From positions 1 to 5,623 of the forward strand of contig JAITTH010000124.1 of NCBI GenBank assembly GCA_031287295.1: a stretch of DNA of 5,623 nt. The letters run 5' to 3'. Positions 1 to 5,469 of this stretch are shown here, in pieces (position 1 is the first letter of the stretch; every line of letters begins with the position of its first letter). The position numbers and the translations under genes are program-made. The notes under the pieces were generated by a model. It had not been told where the DNA came from. It made no database searches and worked only from the letters and a program-made list of their open reading frames with translations. The stretch is from Eubacteriales Family XIII. Incertae Sedis bacterium. GTDB taxonomy: Bacteria > Bacillota > Clostridia > Peptostreptococcales > Anaerovoracaceae.

Positions 1-96
1 CTTCGTAAATGGGCGGAAGCCTTGATTCATGAGAATAACATTACGGCAGATAACATCGACGAATTGATTGCACGCACACTGCGTACCTTTATTTAG
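1..96 (+). CDS. 3' end of an unrecognised protein gene (last 31 codons)
   Basis: An open frame enters from the left edge and ends at TAG (94-96). The visible tail begins LRKWAEALIHENN and ends in ARTLRTFI; it is amphipathic and probably alpha-helical, with no motif I recognise, so no function is proposed. The gene converges with the minus-strand metallopeptidase gene: the two stop codons overlap (TAG at 94-96 on +, TAA at 95-93 on -). No hairpin followed by a T-run lies near the junction on either strand. Confidence rests on reading-frame continuity and the fit of the stop to the neighbouring gene, not on homology. Confidence 0.6.
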   Translation, partial: LRKWAEALIHENNITADNIDELIARTLRTFI

Positions 97-461
97 TTGC
101 CGGAAAGATAGTTGCCGAGCAGAGAAGCATCGTACTTTTCCAAATCGTTTTCACCTGCCAACGACTCTAAGTGGTGCGTGAATTCATGCCGGAGCGTTTT
201 GCGCAATTCCGCTTTGAGTGCATCCGGAGGTAAGTGAGGAAAGAGTAGTTCGAAGCTTCCGTAATAAATGATGATATACCGACCCATGCTGTATTGATGG
301 CGATATTCACCGAGAACGTAAAGATCGTTGTTTTGCGCATGGTCACTTGTACGCACTTTTGGCAACAGAAGAATTCCCCCATTCAATTCTTCAAAAAAAA
401 TCGGAGGGAGTTCCTCTGCAAGTTCGTCGAGCATATTCTGCATTTCATCTATCGTAATCAT
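93..461 (-). CDS. small HExxH metallopeptidase family protein (zincin-like, DUF1025/Zincin_1 type)
   Basis: 122 residues from the ATG at 461. The HEFTHH motif (residues 92-97) is the HExxH zinc-binding signature of minimal metalloproteases; it is followed by LESLAGENDLE, which contains acidic candidates for the third zinc ligand. The N-terminal MITIDEM...LDELAEELP, the ELNGGI segment and the GRYIIIYYGSFELL core match what I recall of Bacillota members of this family. These are short cytoplasmic proteins of about 110-130 residues with no signal peptide and no established substrate. The frame stays open upstream to a TTG at 509, but the ATG at 461 is preferred because AAAGGGG lies just before it and the protein then starts as its relatives do. 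It follows nnrD with a single base between stop and start, so the two are probably translationally coupled. Family assignment is firm; biological role is unknown. Confidence 0.88.
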   Translation of the reverse strand: MITIDEMQNMLDELAEELPPIFFEELNGGILLLPKVRTSDHAQNNDLYVLGEYRHQYSMGRYIIIYYGSFELLFPHLPPDALKAELRKTLRHEFTHHLESLAGENDLEKYDASLLGNYLSGN

Positions 462-462
462 A

Positions 463-1308
463 CTACCCCTTTTGAATCGCAAGAATTGCCCGCGGTAGGG
501 CTTCTGCAATATCGGATGCGATTAACCCGTATTCGCCTTTTTCTTCGGAAGCGAGATCGCCGGCAAAACCATGAACATACGTTCCGACACAGGACGCCTC
601 CTGCGCACTCATCCCCTGCCCCGCAAACGAAGCGATACTCCCCGCCAAAACGTCACCACTGCCACCGGTTGCCATGCCCGGATTTCCGGTATGGTTTGCA
701 AAAACAGCACCGTTAAAATGCGCCGTGAGACTCCGACTTCCTTTTAACACAACCACAGCATGAAAACGCTCGGCTAAGGTTTTCGCTGCGGCAATCCGAT
801 CACGACGGACTTCTTCCGCTGAGATATGGAGCAGACGCCCTGCCTCCCCTTCGTGCGGCGTAAGGATAAGGCTCGCCTTTGTATGCGCCAATGAAACGCG
901 ATTTTGGGACACAAGATTCAAGGCATCGGCATCCAAAATCAGCATCTTTTCATAGGTTTCAAGAATCGTACAAATCGCAAGCGAAGCATCTTCTTCCGTG
1001 CCCATTCCGGGACCTGCAACAATCGCGTCAAACTGTGATAGATTCCCTTTGTCAAGTGTTCTGTCTGTCACGGTCGCTTCCGCAACGGACGTCTGGAAAA
1101 TCGGCCAAAGCGAGGGTTCGGCAGAAATTCGAACAAGTCCCGATCCGCTTCGAAGTGCCGCACGTGCCGTGAGTACGGCAGCACCGGCCATTTTCGGACT
1201 TCCCGCAACCACAAGTACACGGCCGTAGGTCCCTTTGTAAGTCTCTTTCTTGCGTTTCGGCAAGAGACTTTTTACATAATCTCGATTGATCGTTTCCGGT
1301 TCAAACAT
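463..1308 (-). CDS. nnrD: ADP-dependent (S)-NAD(P)H-hydrate dehydratase
   Basis: 281 residues, the usual length for a stand-alone YjeF C-terminal (ribokinase-like) domain. The enzyme uses ADP to dehydrate damaged, hydrated NADH and NADPH, a cytoplasmic metabolite-repair step. Motifs in order: KGTYGRVLVVAGS (25-37), GPGMG (99-103), DADALN (126-131), TPHEGEAGRL (150-159), KGSRSL (189-194) and NPGMATGGSGDVLAG (209-223), whose GSGD aspartate (219) is the expected catalytic residue. The C-terminal HGFAGDLAS segment (246-254) is also typical. The epimerase domain (NnrE), fused to the dehydratase in many bacteria, is absent here and must be encoded elsewhere if present. ATG at 1308 is preceded by AAAGGGGATGAA. 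mgtE ends 22 bases upstream and the metallopeptidase starts 1 base downstream, indicating one operon. No damage is visible. Confidence 0.95.
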   Translation of the reverse strand: MFEPETINRDYVKSLLPKRKKETYKGTYGRVLVVAGSPKMAGAAVLTARAALRSGSGLVRISAEPSLWPIFQTSVAEATVTDRTLDKGNLSQFDAIVAGPGMGTEEDASLAICTILETYEKMLILDADALNLVSQNRVSLAHTKASLILTPHEGEAGRLLHISAEEVRRDRIAAAKTLAERFHAVVVLKGSRSLTAHFNGAVFANHTGNPGMATGGSGDVLAGSIASFAGQGMSAQEASCVGTYVHGFAGDLASEEKGEYGLIASDIAEALPRAILAIQKG

Positions 1309-1330
1309 TTCATCCCCTTTGGCTTACTAT

Positions 1331-2710
1331 CTAGTATAAATTAAAAATCACAGATGCCAAACTAAAATAAATCAGGCAGGAAAACGTATCGGTAAGCGTG
1401 GAGATGAAGGGTGCTGCCATAAGTGCAGGATCGATACCAATCTTTTTGGCCAATAACGGTAGCATGCCTCCGATGCATTTTGCAAGCATAATGACAAAGA
1501 TCTGTGTGACACACACTGTAAGTCCTATGAGAATCGGTTCGCCATCGATAAAGAGAATCTTTGCCAAGTTGATTAGGGAAAGGCTCACCCCCAACAGAAA
1601 GCTGATTCTCGCTTCCTTCCAAAGTACGCGATGCGCATCTCTCGGCTCAAGTTCTCCAATCGCCAAGCCGCGAATGACAAGTGTTGAAGCTTGACTTCCG
1701 CTGTTTCCTCCCGTTCCCATCAGAAGCGGAAGATACATCGTGAGACTCGCAACATCTGTGAGCAGAAGCTCAAAACGAGATATAACAAGCCCGGTAACCA
1801 TTGCAGAGCACATCAAGAGAATCAGCCACGGAAAGCGATTGCGCACCTGTCGAAACACGCCGGTATCCAGATAACCTCGGTCATCCGAGCCGAGAACGCC
1901 GCCCATACGCTCAAAGTCTTCGGTAAATTCTTCTTCGACGACCTGCAAGATATCATCGATGGTAATAATGCCGACGAGCCGTTGCTCATGATCCACAACG
2001 GGAATCGCCAAAAATCCGTACTTGGTAAACGCGGCAGAAACCTTTTCCTGGTCGTCAGAGACGTTCACGTAAACGCTGTCTTCGACCATGATTTCAGCCA
2101 CCGGGGTGTCTGAATCTGATACAACCAAACTCCGCAAAGAAACAATGCCGAGGAGCCTGCGCCCCGGATCTTTTACATAACAAGTATAAACGGTCTCTGA
2201 GTCGATGCCCGCTTCTTTGATATGGGCAAGTGCTTCACCCGCCGTCCACTCTTTCCGCAATTCAATATAGTCCGGCGTCATAAGACTGCCGGCACTGTCT
2301 TCCGGATAATTCAGAAAAGTATTGATTTGACGGCGCTCTTCCTTTGTTGCACGCACGAGAATTTTGTCAACGACATTTGCAGGGAGCTCTTCAAGCACGT
2401 CGATCATATCGTCAAAATCCATCTCCTTGATGATAAAATCTAATTCGCGATCTGTAATTCCCGCAACGATGTTCAACTGATCATCTGTGGAAAGCCTCGA
2501 AAACGCTTCCGCAGAAATGTCCTTCGGCAGCATACGAAATAAGATGATGGCGTTCTCGATGCCCTGCTCATCTTCCACATCGCCGATAACCTCCGCCACG
2601 TCTGCGGCATTCAGTTTCAGCACCTCTTGTCTTGCGCTGATGTATTTTTTTGCATCCAGCAATTCCAGAATGTTCTCTGCAATTTCTGCAAATGTTTTTT
2701 CCAATTCCAT
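1331..2710 (-). CDS. mgtE: magnesium transporter/channel MgtE
   Basis: 459 residues from the ATG at 2710; the family is usually about 450. MgtE is an inner-membrane homodimeric Mg2+ channel gated by cytoplasmic Mg2+. Order of parts: N-terminal helical domain (about 1-125), the family hallmark YPEDSAGSLMT (135-145), two CBS domains (about 144-259, containing LLGIVSLRSL and LVGIITIDDIL), a connecting helix, then five hydrophobic segments (about 295-312, 320-343, 367-387, 393-421, 428-456). The segment GTGGNSGSQAST (332-343) corresponds to the conserved GGN.G.Q motif of TM2. PFISTLTD in TM5 carries Asp441, at the position of the pore aspartate of the family. A GTG at 2773 would add 21 residues (MKSFVSRV...), but ATG 2710 has AGAGG 8 bases upstream and begins MELEKTFAEI, where the family normally starts. 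First gene of the mgtE-nnrD-metallopeptidase operon, behind a long structured leader. Confidence 0.96.
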   Translation of the reverse strand: MELEKTFAEIAENILELLDAKKYISARQEVLKLNAADVAEVIGDVEDEQGIENAIILFRMLPKDISAEAFSRLSTDDQLNIVAGITDRELDFIIKEMDFDDMIDVLEELPANVVDKILVRATKEERRQINTFLNYPEDSAGSLMTPDYIELRKEWTAGEALAHIKEAGIDSETVYTCYVKDPGRRLLGIVSLRSLVVSDSDTPVAEIMVEDSVYVNVSDDQEKVSAAFTKYGFLAIPVVDHEQRLVGIITIDDILQVVEEEFTEDFERMGGVLGSDDRGYLDTGVFRQVRNRFPWLILLMCSAMVTGLVISRFELLLTDVASLTMYLPLLMGTGGNSGSQASTLVIRGLAIGELEPRDAHRVLWKEARISFLLGVSLSLINLAKILFIDGEPILIGLTVCVTQIFVIMLAKCIGGMLPLLAKKIGIDPALMAAPFISTLTDTFSCLIYFSLASVIFNLY

Positions 2711-2713
2711 AAC

Positions 2714-2785
2714 AAGGTCCTCTTTCTTTCTTCTTTCTTTCCACGTAAAAACGCGCGAAACAAAGCTCTTCACGAATATGACCTT
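2714..2785 (-). promoter_or_regulatory. possible stem masking the mgtE ribosome binding site
   Basis: AAGGUC (2785-2780 on the minus strand) is perfectly complementary to GACCUU (2719-2714), which begins at the last G of the AGAGG site and fills the spacer before the mgtE AUG. The pairing is 6 bp with a loop of about 60 nt, so it is weak alone. It is noteworthy because an arm just upstream (GGUAGA, 2796-2791) can pair with UCUACC inside the leader ORF (2860-2855). Pairing was found by eye only. Confidence 0.3.
2719..2742 (-). repeat. GAAA-type purine tract overlapping the mgtE ribosome binding site
   Basis: On the minus strand the 24 bases before the mgtE initiation region are all purines, made of GAAA/GAA units (GGAAAGAAAGAAGAAAG followed by AAAGAGG). 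The distal end forms the AGAGG Shine-Dalgarno site. Such a tract is normally unstructured and may act as a ribosome standby region. Short tandem units could also vary in number by slippage, but that is inference from one sequence. Confidence 0.55.
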
Positions 2786-2821
2786 TTCTCTCTACCTTAA
2801 ATCAAAATGGAATCTTACAAA

Positions 2822-2911
2822 TCAGATAAAAGACCGTGAGGGCCATATTCGGTTGGTAGAATGATATAAATCGCTGCTTCTACTGGAACCGAGACTACCG
2901 CTCGTATCCAT
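2822..2911 (-). CDS. candidate 29-residue leader peptide upstream of mgtE
   Basis: ATG at 2911, TGA at 2824-2822. AAAGGAG (2925-2919) lies 7 bases before the ATG, the best-placed ribosome binding site in this region, which makes translation likely despite the short length. The peptide starts MDTSGSLGSS and ends NRIWPSRSFI. It has 9 serines in 29 residues, 4 arginines, one tryptophan, no membrane segment and no acidic or proline cluster like that of the enterobacterial mgtA leader peptide. It uses several codons that are often rare (AGA, CGA, ATA, CGG). The ORF lies about 110 bases before mgtE within the predicted mgtE transcript, and nearly all of it is contained in a set of nested RNA stems, which suggests that translation and folding compete. 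I do not recognise the peptide. The frame is also open upstream, but without a better start. Confidence 0.5.
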   Translation of the reverse strand: MDTSGSLGSSRSSDLYHSTNRIWPSRSFI

Positions 2912-2919
2912 ACCCTCAC
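2836..2919 (-). ncRNA. candidate cis-regulatory RNA structure in the mgtE leader
   Basis: Minus-strand pairings found by eye, nested inside one another: outer stem GUGAGGG (2919-2913) with CCCUCAC (2842-2836), 7 bp perfect; middle stem CGGUU (2891-2887) with AACCG (2854-2850), 5 bp; inner stem GUAGAA (2883-2878) with UUCUAC (2861-2856), 6 bp, with a 16-nt loop. A side hairpin CGAG (2904-2901)/CUCG (2893-2890) shares 2 bases with the middle stem. The outer stem's 5' arm occupies the spacer between the leader ORF's Shine-Dalgarno site and its AUG. No U-run follows the outer stem closely enough for an ordinary terminator. I do not see the conserved blocks of the M-box, the yybP-ykoY element or a T-box as I remember them. 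Identity is unknown; its position argues for control of mgtE. Confidence 0.5.
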
Positions 2920-2949
2920 TCCTTTCTAAACAATGTTTGTGAAACAATC

Positions 2950-2974
2950 GCTTTTGCAACTTCTGAACAAAAGC
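2950..2974 (-). other. hairpin at the 5' end of the mgtE transcript
   Basis: GCUUUUG (2974-2968) and CAAAAGC (2956-2950) form a perfect 7-bp stem with an 11-nt loop. With the predicted start of transcription near 2975, this hairpin would sit at the extreme 5' end of the mRNA, where such structures commonly protect against decay. It could instead be the first domain of the leader regulatory RNA. Confidence 0.45.
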
Positions 2975-2981
2975 CTTTTTT

Positions 2982-3010
2982 ATTATAGCCAATCGACATT
3001 GTAATAGCAA
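2982..3010 (-). promoter_or_regulatory. sigma-A-type promoter of the mgtE operon
   Basis: On the minus strand TTGCTA (3010-3005) and a perfect TATAAT (2987-2982) are separated by exactly 17 bases. Transcription should start near 2975, giving a leader of about 265 nt before mgtE. It is divergent from the thioesterase promoter; the two -35 boxes are 62 bases apart. No operator-like palindrome is evident between them. Confidence 0.8.
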
Positions 3011-3072
3011 GGCTTTCGCGTTACAACACCAATCCCCCTTGAATGAAAAGTTCACCATATAGCTTCCGTTGC

Positions 3073-3101
3073 TTGAGCGGGAATCTTGCGCATGGTACAA
3101 T
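3073..3101 (+). promoter_or_regulatory. sigma-A-type promoter of the thioesterase-ilvD operon, extended -10
   Basis: TTGAGC (3073-3078), 17-base spacer, TACAAT (3096-3101), preceded by TG one base upstream (TGG-TACAAT), an extended -10. The expected start of transcription, about 7 bases past the -10, falls near A3108, only about 3 bases before the ATG at 3111. Confidence 0.75.
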
Positions 3102-3110
3102 ATTTTTATT

Positions 3111-3569
3111 ATGAAAAAACTACCCAGCTTTAAAAATGAAACCCCTGAATCAACGACGGAATACCTTAGTCACTTTTTCCCCGGCTCTCTCGGCATTGAA
3201 GTGGTCGAGTTTGATGGAGATGTTTTAACCTGTAGAATGGAGATTAAACCCGTTCACCTTGCACCAAACGGTCATCTTCACGGTGGCGTTGTCGTAACAC
3301 TTGCCGACACAGCTTGTGGACGTGGCGCGCATAGACTGCTCGCGGAAGACGCCGTCAGTTTTTCAACAATTGAAATGAAGACCAATTTCCTGAGAACCGT
3401 GACGAGCGGTGCTCTGCGCTGTGTCGTAACGCCACAGCATCTTGGTCGAACAACGCATGTTTGGGATGCCGTTGTCACCAGCGAAGAAACCGGTAAAGTA
3501 TTGGCATTGTTCCGCTGTACGCAAGCAATACGGTATGGCGATTCAAGTGAGGCGTCGAAAGACAGATAG
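3111..3569 (+). CDS. PaaI-family hotdog-fold thioesterase
   Basis: 152 residues, typical for a single hotdog domain. Such proteins hydrolyse acyl-CoA or related thioesters in the cytoplasm. The signature APNGHLHGGVVVTLADTA (51-68) holds the HGG turn (57-59), Asn53 and Asp66, the positions expected to be catalytic in PaaI-type enzymes. The strand KTNFLRTVTSGAL (90-102) and the QHLGRTTHVWDA segment (109-120) are also characteristic. Substrate cannot be deduced. The ATG at 3111 has no Shine-Dalgarno sequence, and the promoter -10 box ends 9 bases before it, so the mRNA is probably leaderless. The frame runs upstream to a TTG at 3069, but that would lie inside the promoter and would add an unlikely N-terminus. 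ilvD begins 8 bases after the stop, so the two form an operon, though no metabolic link with branched-chain synthesis is established. Confidence 0.9.
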   Translation: MKKLPSFKNETPESTTEYLSHFFPGSLGIEVVEFDGDVLTCRMEIKPVHLAPNGHLHGGVVVTLADTACGRGAHRLLAEDAVSFSTIEMKTNFLRTVTSGALRCVVTPQHLGRTTHVWDAVVTSEETGKVLALFRCTQAIRYGDSSEASKDR

Positions 3570-3577
3570 AGGGAAAT

Positions 3578-5236
3578 ATGAATAGTACAAAAATCAAAGA
3601 AGGCGCGTCCGGGGCTTCCGTTCGCACGCTGTTTTATGCAATGGGTTATACGAAGAAAGAAATCGATCGCCCCATCATTGGCATTGTCAATTCTCAAAAT
3701 GAAATTGTTCCCGGGCATATGCTGCTCGACCGCATCGCCGACGCTGCGCGTACGGGCGTACTCATGGCAGGCGGAACCCCTGTAGAATTTCCGGCAATCG
3801 GCATCTGCGACGGCATCGCCATGGGGCATGAAGGCATGAAATACCCGTTGGCGAGCCGCGAACTCATCTGCGACTCCATCGAAGCCATGACCATGGCACA
3901 TCAGTTTGATGGTCTCGTTCTTATTCCGAACTGTGACAAAACCGTTCCGGGTATGCTCATGGCTGCCGCACGGCTAAACATTCCGGCCATCGTTGTGAGC
4001 GGCGGGGCAATGCGCGCCGGACACACAAACGGAAATGCGCTCGATTTTAATAGTGTCATGGAAGCCATCGGCGCGTTCAAAAGCGGAAACATCGACGAGG
4101 AACAACTCGAATGCATAACTGAAAATGCCTGTCCCGGTTGCGGTTCGTGCAGCGGTCTTTTCACGGCGAACAGCATGAACTGCCTCACGGAAGCACTGGG
4201 CATGGGGCTGCCCTACAACGGCACCGCCATCAGTGACAGTGGCGAACGCATTCGCATCGCAAAGACCGCGGGCATAAAAATTATGGAAATGGTGAAAAAG
4301 GATGTTCGCCCGCGCGATATTCTCACCGAAAAGGCATTTCGCAATGCAATTACCGTAGATATGGGCATGGCGGGTTCGACCAACACGGTTCTCCACCTTC
4401 CTGCCATCGCATATGAAGCCGGCATCCATCTCGATCTTTCTGTCTTTGATGAAATTTCACTGAAAACGCCTTACTTAGCAAAACTCAGTCCAAGCGGTGT
4501 GCATCACATTGAAGACTTACACGATGCAGGCGGCATTCCGGCGCTCATGAATGAGCTTGCCAAAGCCGGGCTCATCTACACAGACATTCCGACCGTATCC
4601 GGCATCTCCGTCGGCGAAATCATCGAAAAAACGCCCGTGATCGATCGCAATGTCATTCATTCCCTTGACGCTCCTTATCGTACGCAAGGAGGGCTTGCCA
4701 TCCTACGCGGCAATCTCGCACCGGACGGTGCGGTCGTAAAAGAAGCGGCGGTTGCGGAAGAGATGCTTCATCATATCGGACCCGCCGTCGTCTTTGATGG
4801 AGAAGAGGACGCAGTGAACGCCATTTGGAATCAAAAAATCAAAAAAGGCGATGTGATCGTCATTCGTTACGAAGGTCCAAGCGGTGGTCCCGGTATGCGA
4901 GAAATGCTCGGACCGACCTCATCAATTGCAGGAATGGGCATGGACAAAGATGTCGCCCTACTCACCGACGGTCGGTTTTCCGGCGCATCGAGAGGCGCGT
5001 CCATCGGGCATATCAGTCCCGAGGCTATGAACGGCGGACTCATCGGACTCCTGAAAGATGGCGATATCATTGAGATTGACATCCCGAACCGCGTTTTGGC
5101 GGTTCAGCTTACCGACGAAGAAATCGCAAAGCGCAAAGCAACCTATGTCATGCCCGAACCACGCGTTACGACCGGCTACTTGGCTCGTTATGCACGCATG
5201 GTACAATCTGCAAACACAGGTGCTATCTTAAAATAA
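3578..5236 (+). CDS. ilvD: dihydroxy-acid dehydratase
   Basis: 552 residues, full length for the IlvD/Edd family. It converts 2,3-dihydroxy-isovalerate and 2,3-dihydroxy-3-methylvalerate to the 2-keto acids that give valine, leucine and isoleucine, using an iron-sulfur cluster and Mg2+. Visible signatures: NCDKTVPGM (118-126) with the cluster Cys119, Asp120 and Lys121; CPGCGSCSG (185-193) with the likely cluster Cys191; ALLTDGRFSGASRG (460-473), the second family signature; and the C-terminal TTGYLARYARMV (531-542). Where [2Fe-2S] members have NEITPCN, this protein has NEIVPGH (41-47), so that first cysteine is absent as in the E. coli enzyme; Cys77 in GICDGIAMGH is a possible substitute ligand. 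ATG 3578 follows AGAGGG, which overlaps the thioesterase stop. No other ilv or leu gene is in view, and no terminator lies directly after the stop. Confidence 0.97.
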   Translation: MNSTKIKEGASGASVRTLFYAMGYTKKEIDRPIIGIVNSQNEIVPGHMLLDRIADAARTGVLMAGGTPVEFPAIGICDGIAMGHEGMKYPLASRELICDSIEAMTMAHQFDGLVLIPNCDKTVPGMLMAAARLNIPAIVVSGGAMRAGHTNGNALDFNSVMEAIGAFKSGNIDEEQLECITENACPGCGSCSGLFTANSMNCLTEALGMGLPYNGTAISDSGERIRIAKTAGIKIMEMVKKDVRPRDILTEKAFRNAITVDMGMAGSTNTVLHLPAIAYEAGIHLDLSVFDEISLKTPYLAKLSPSGVHHIEDLHDAGGIPALMNELAKAGLIYTDIPTVSGISVGEIIEKTPVIDRNVIHSLDAPYRTQGGLAILRGNLAPDGAVVKEAAVAEEMLHHIGPAVVFDGEEDAVNAIWNQKIKKGDVIVIRYEGPSGGPGMREMLGPTSSIAGMGMDKDVALLTDGRFSGASRGASIGHISPEAMNGGLIGLLKDGDIIEIDIPNRVLAVQLTDEEIAKRKATYVMPEPRVTTGYLARYARMVQSANTGAILK

Positions 5237-5275
5237 GCTAAAGCAGAAAAGGTTTTACCATCTGGGAAAATTCTC

Positions 5276-5303
5276 TTGACAATATCATTGAGCTTGTTAT
5301 ATT
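5276..5303 (+). promoter_or_regulatory. strong sigma-A-type promoter downstream of ilvD
   Basis: Consensus -35 TTGACA (5276-5281), 16-base spacer, TATATT (5298-5303). It lies 39 bases after the ilvD stop, with nothing recognisable between. Transcription should start near 5310 and run into the terminator at 5436-5469. Confidence 0.75.
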
Positions 5304-5309
5304 AATATC

Positions 5310-5469
5310 AAAGATATCATAGTGGTCGGGAGAGTCATGGTTTATCCGGTTTTGGTAAATAACGAAAATGAAGGAGGAGGGCACGATTCTCCTCGCTTGC
5401 TTTGTGATTTGGCAACCGCAAACCCCATAGATATTAAACGGCATTCGGTTTTTCCGAATGCCGTTTTTT
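5310..5469 (+). ncRNA. candidate small RNA or leader RNA of about 160 nt
   Basis: Bounded by a consensus promoter and a strong intrinsic terminator, with no convincing ORF. Possible pairings: closing stem GAUAUC (5313-5318)/GAUAUU (5430-5435), 6 bp with one G-U; GGUUU (5339-5343)/AAACC (5420-5424); CGGUU (5347-5351)/AACCG (5414-5418), nested inside it; hairpin GAGGAG (5374-5379)/CUCCUC (5389-5394). Together they make a long rod or riboswitch-like fold ending just before the terminator. I could not match it to the SAM, TPP, glycine, THF, ZTP, purine or T-box elements or to 4.5S/6S RNA from memory. No obvious antiterminator complementary to the terminator arm is present, which favours a free small RNA over a classical attenuator. 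ilvD transcripts reading through would also end here. Confidence 0.5.
5436..5469 (+). terminator. intrinsic transcription terminator
   Basis: Perfect 13-bp inverted repeat AAACGGCATTCGG (5436-5448) / CCGAATGCCGTTT (5454-5466) with a 5-base T loop, running directly into a T-run (5464-5469). On + it has all features of a rho-independent terminator. On the opposite strand the run after the stem is only TTTAAT, so it acts mainly on + transcription. Confidence 0.93.

Noticed and set aside
462..509. TTG start at 509 for the metallopeptidase
   Set aside because: It would overlap nnrD by 47 bases. ATG 461 gives the family's usual N-terminus and has AAAGGGG before it.
294..716. A 140-codon + strand ORF over nnrD and the metallopeptidase gene
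   Set aside because: It is antisense to two well-identified genes, has no family features, and its codon use and composition are those of a shadow frame.
2711..2773. GTG start at 2773 for MgtE
   Set aside because: The extra 21 residues are basic and unlike MgtE N-termini, and ATG 2710 has a better placed AGAGG.
2711..3000. M-box (Mg2+) riboswitch in the mgtE leader
   Set aside because: It is the expected element for a Bacillota mgtE, but the conserved sequence blocks of the M-box as I remember them are not recognisable on the minus strand. A covariance-model search would settle it.
2774..3100. A 92-codon minus-strand ORF ending at 2822
   Set aside because: Only the last 29 codons, starting at ATG 2911, have a good ribosome binding site. 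The upstream part crosses the mgtE promoter and the 5' hairpin and does not look like protein-coding sequence.
3278..3901. A 207-codon minus-strand ORF over the thioesterase and ilvD genes
   Set aside because: It is a shadow of two conserved + strand genes, with no ribosome binding site and no recognisable motif.
5368..5430. A 20-codon + strand ORF (starts MKEEGTILLACF)
   Set aside because: It has no Shine-Dalgarno sequence before the ATG; its GGAGGAGG run is internal and pairs with CUCCUC to make a hairpin, which is a better explanation.
5310..5435. T-box, SAM or THF riboswitch in the segment after ilvD
   Set aside because: Short resemblances exist (GGAGAGU, GGCAACC), but the T-box UGG-ACCGCG motif and the conserved cores of the SAM and THF aptamers are absent.
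5238..5444. A 68-codon minus-strand ORF in the region after ilvD
   Set aside because: Its start lies in the terminator stem, it has no good ribosome binding site, and it overlaps the promoter-RNA-terminator unit.
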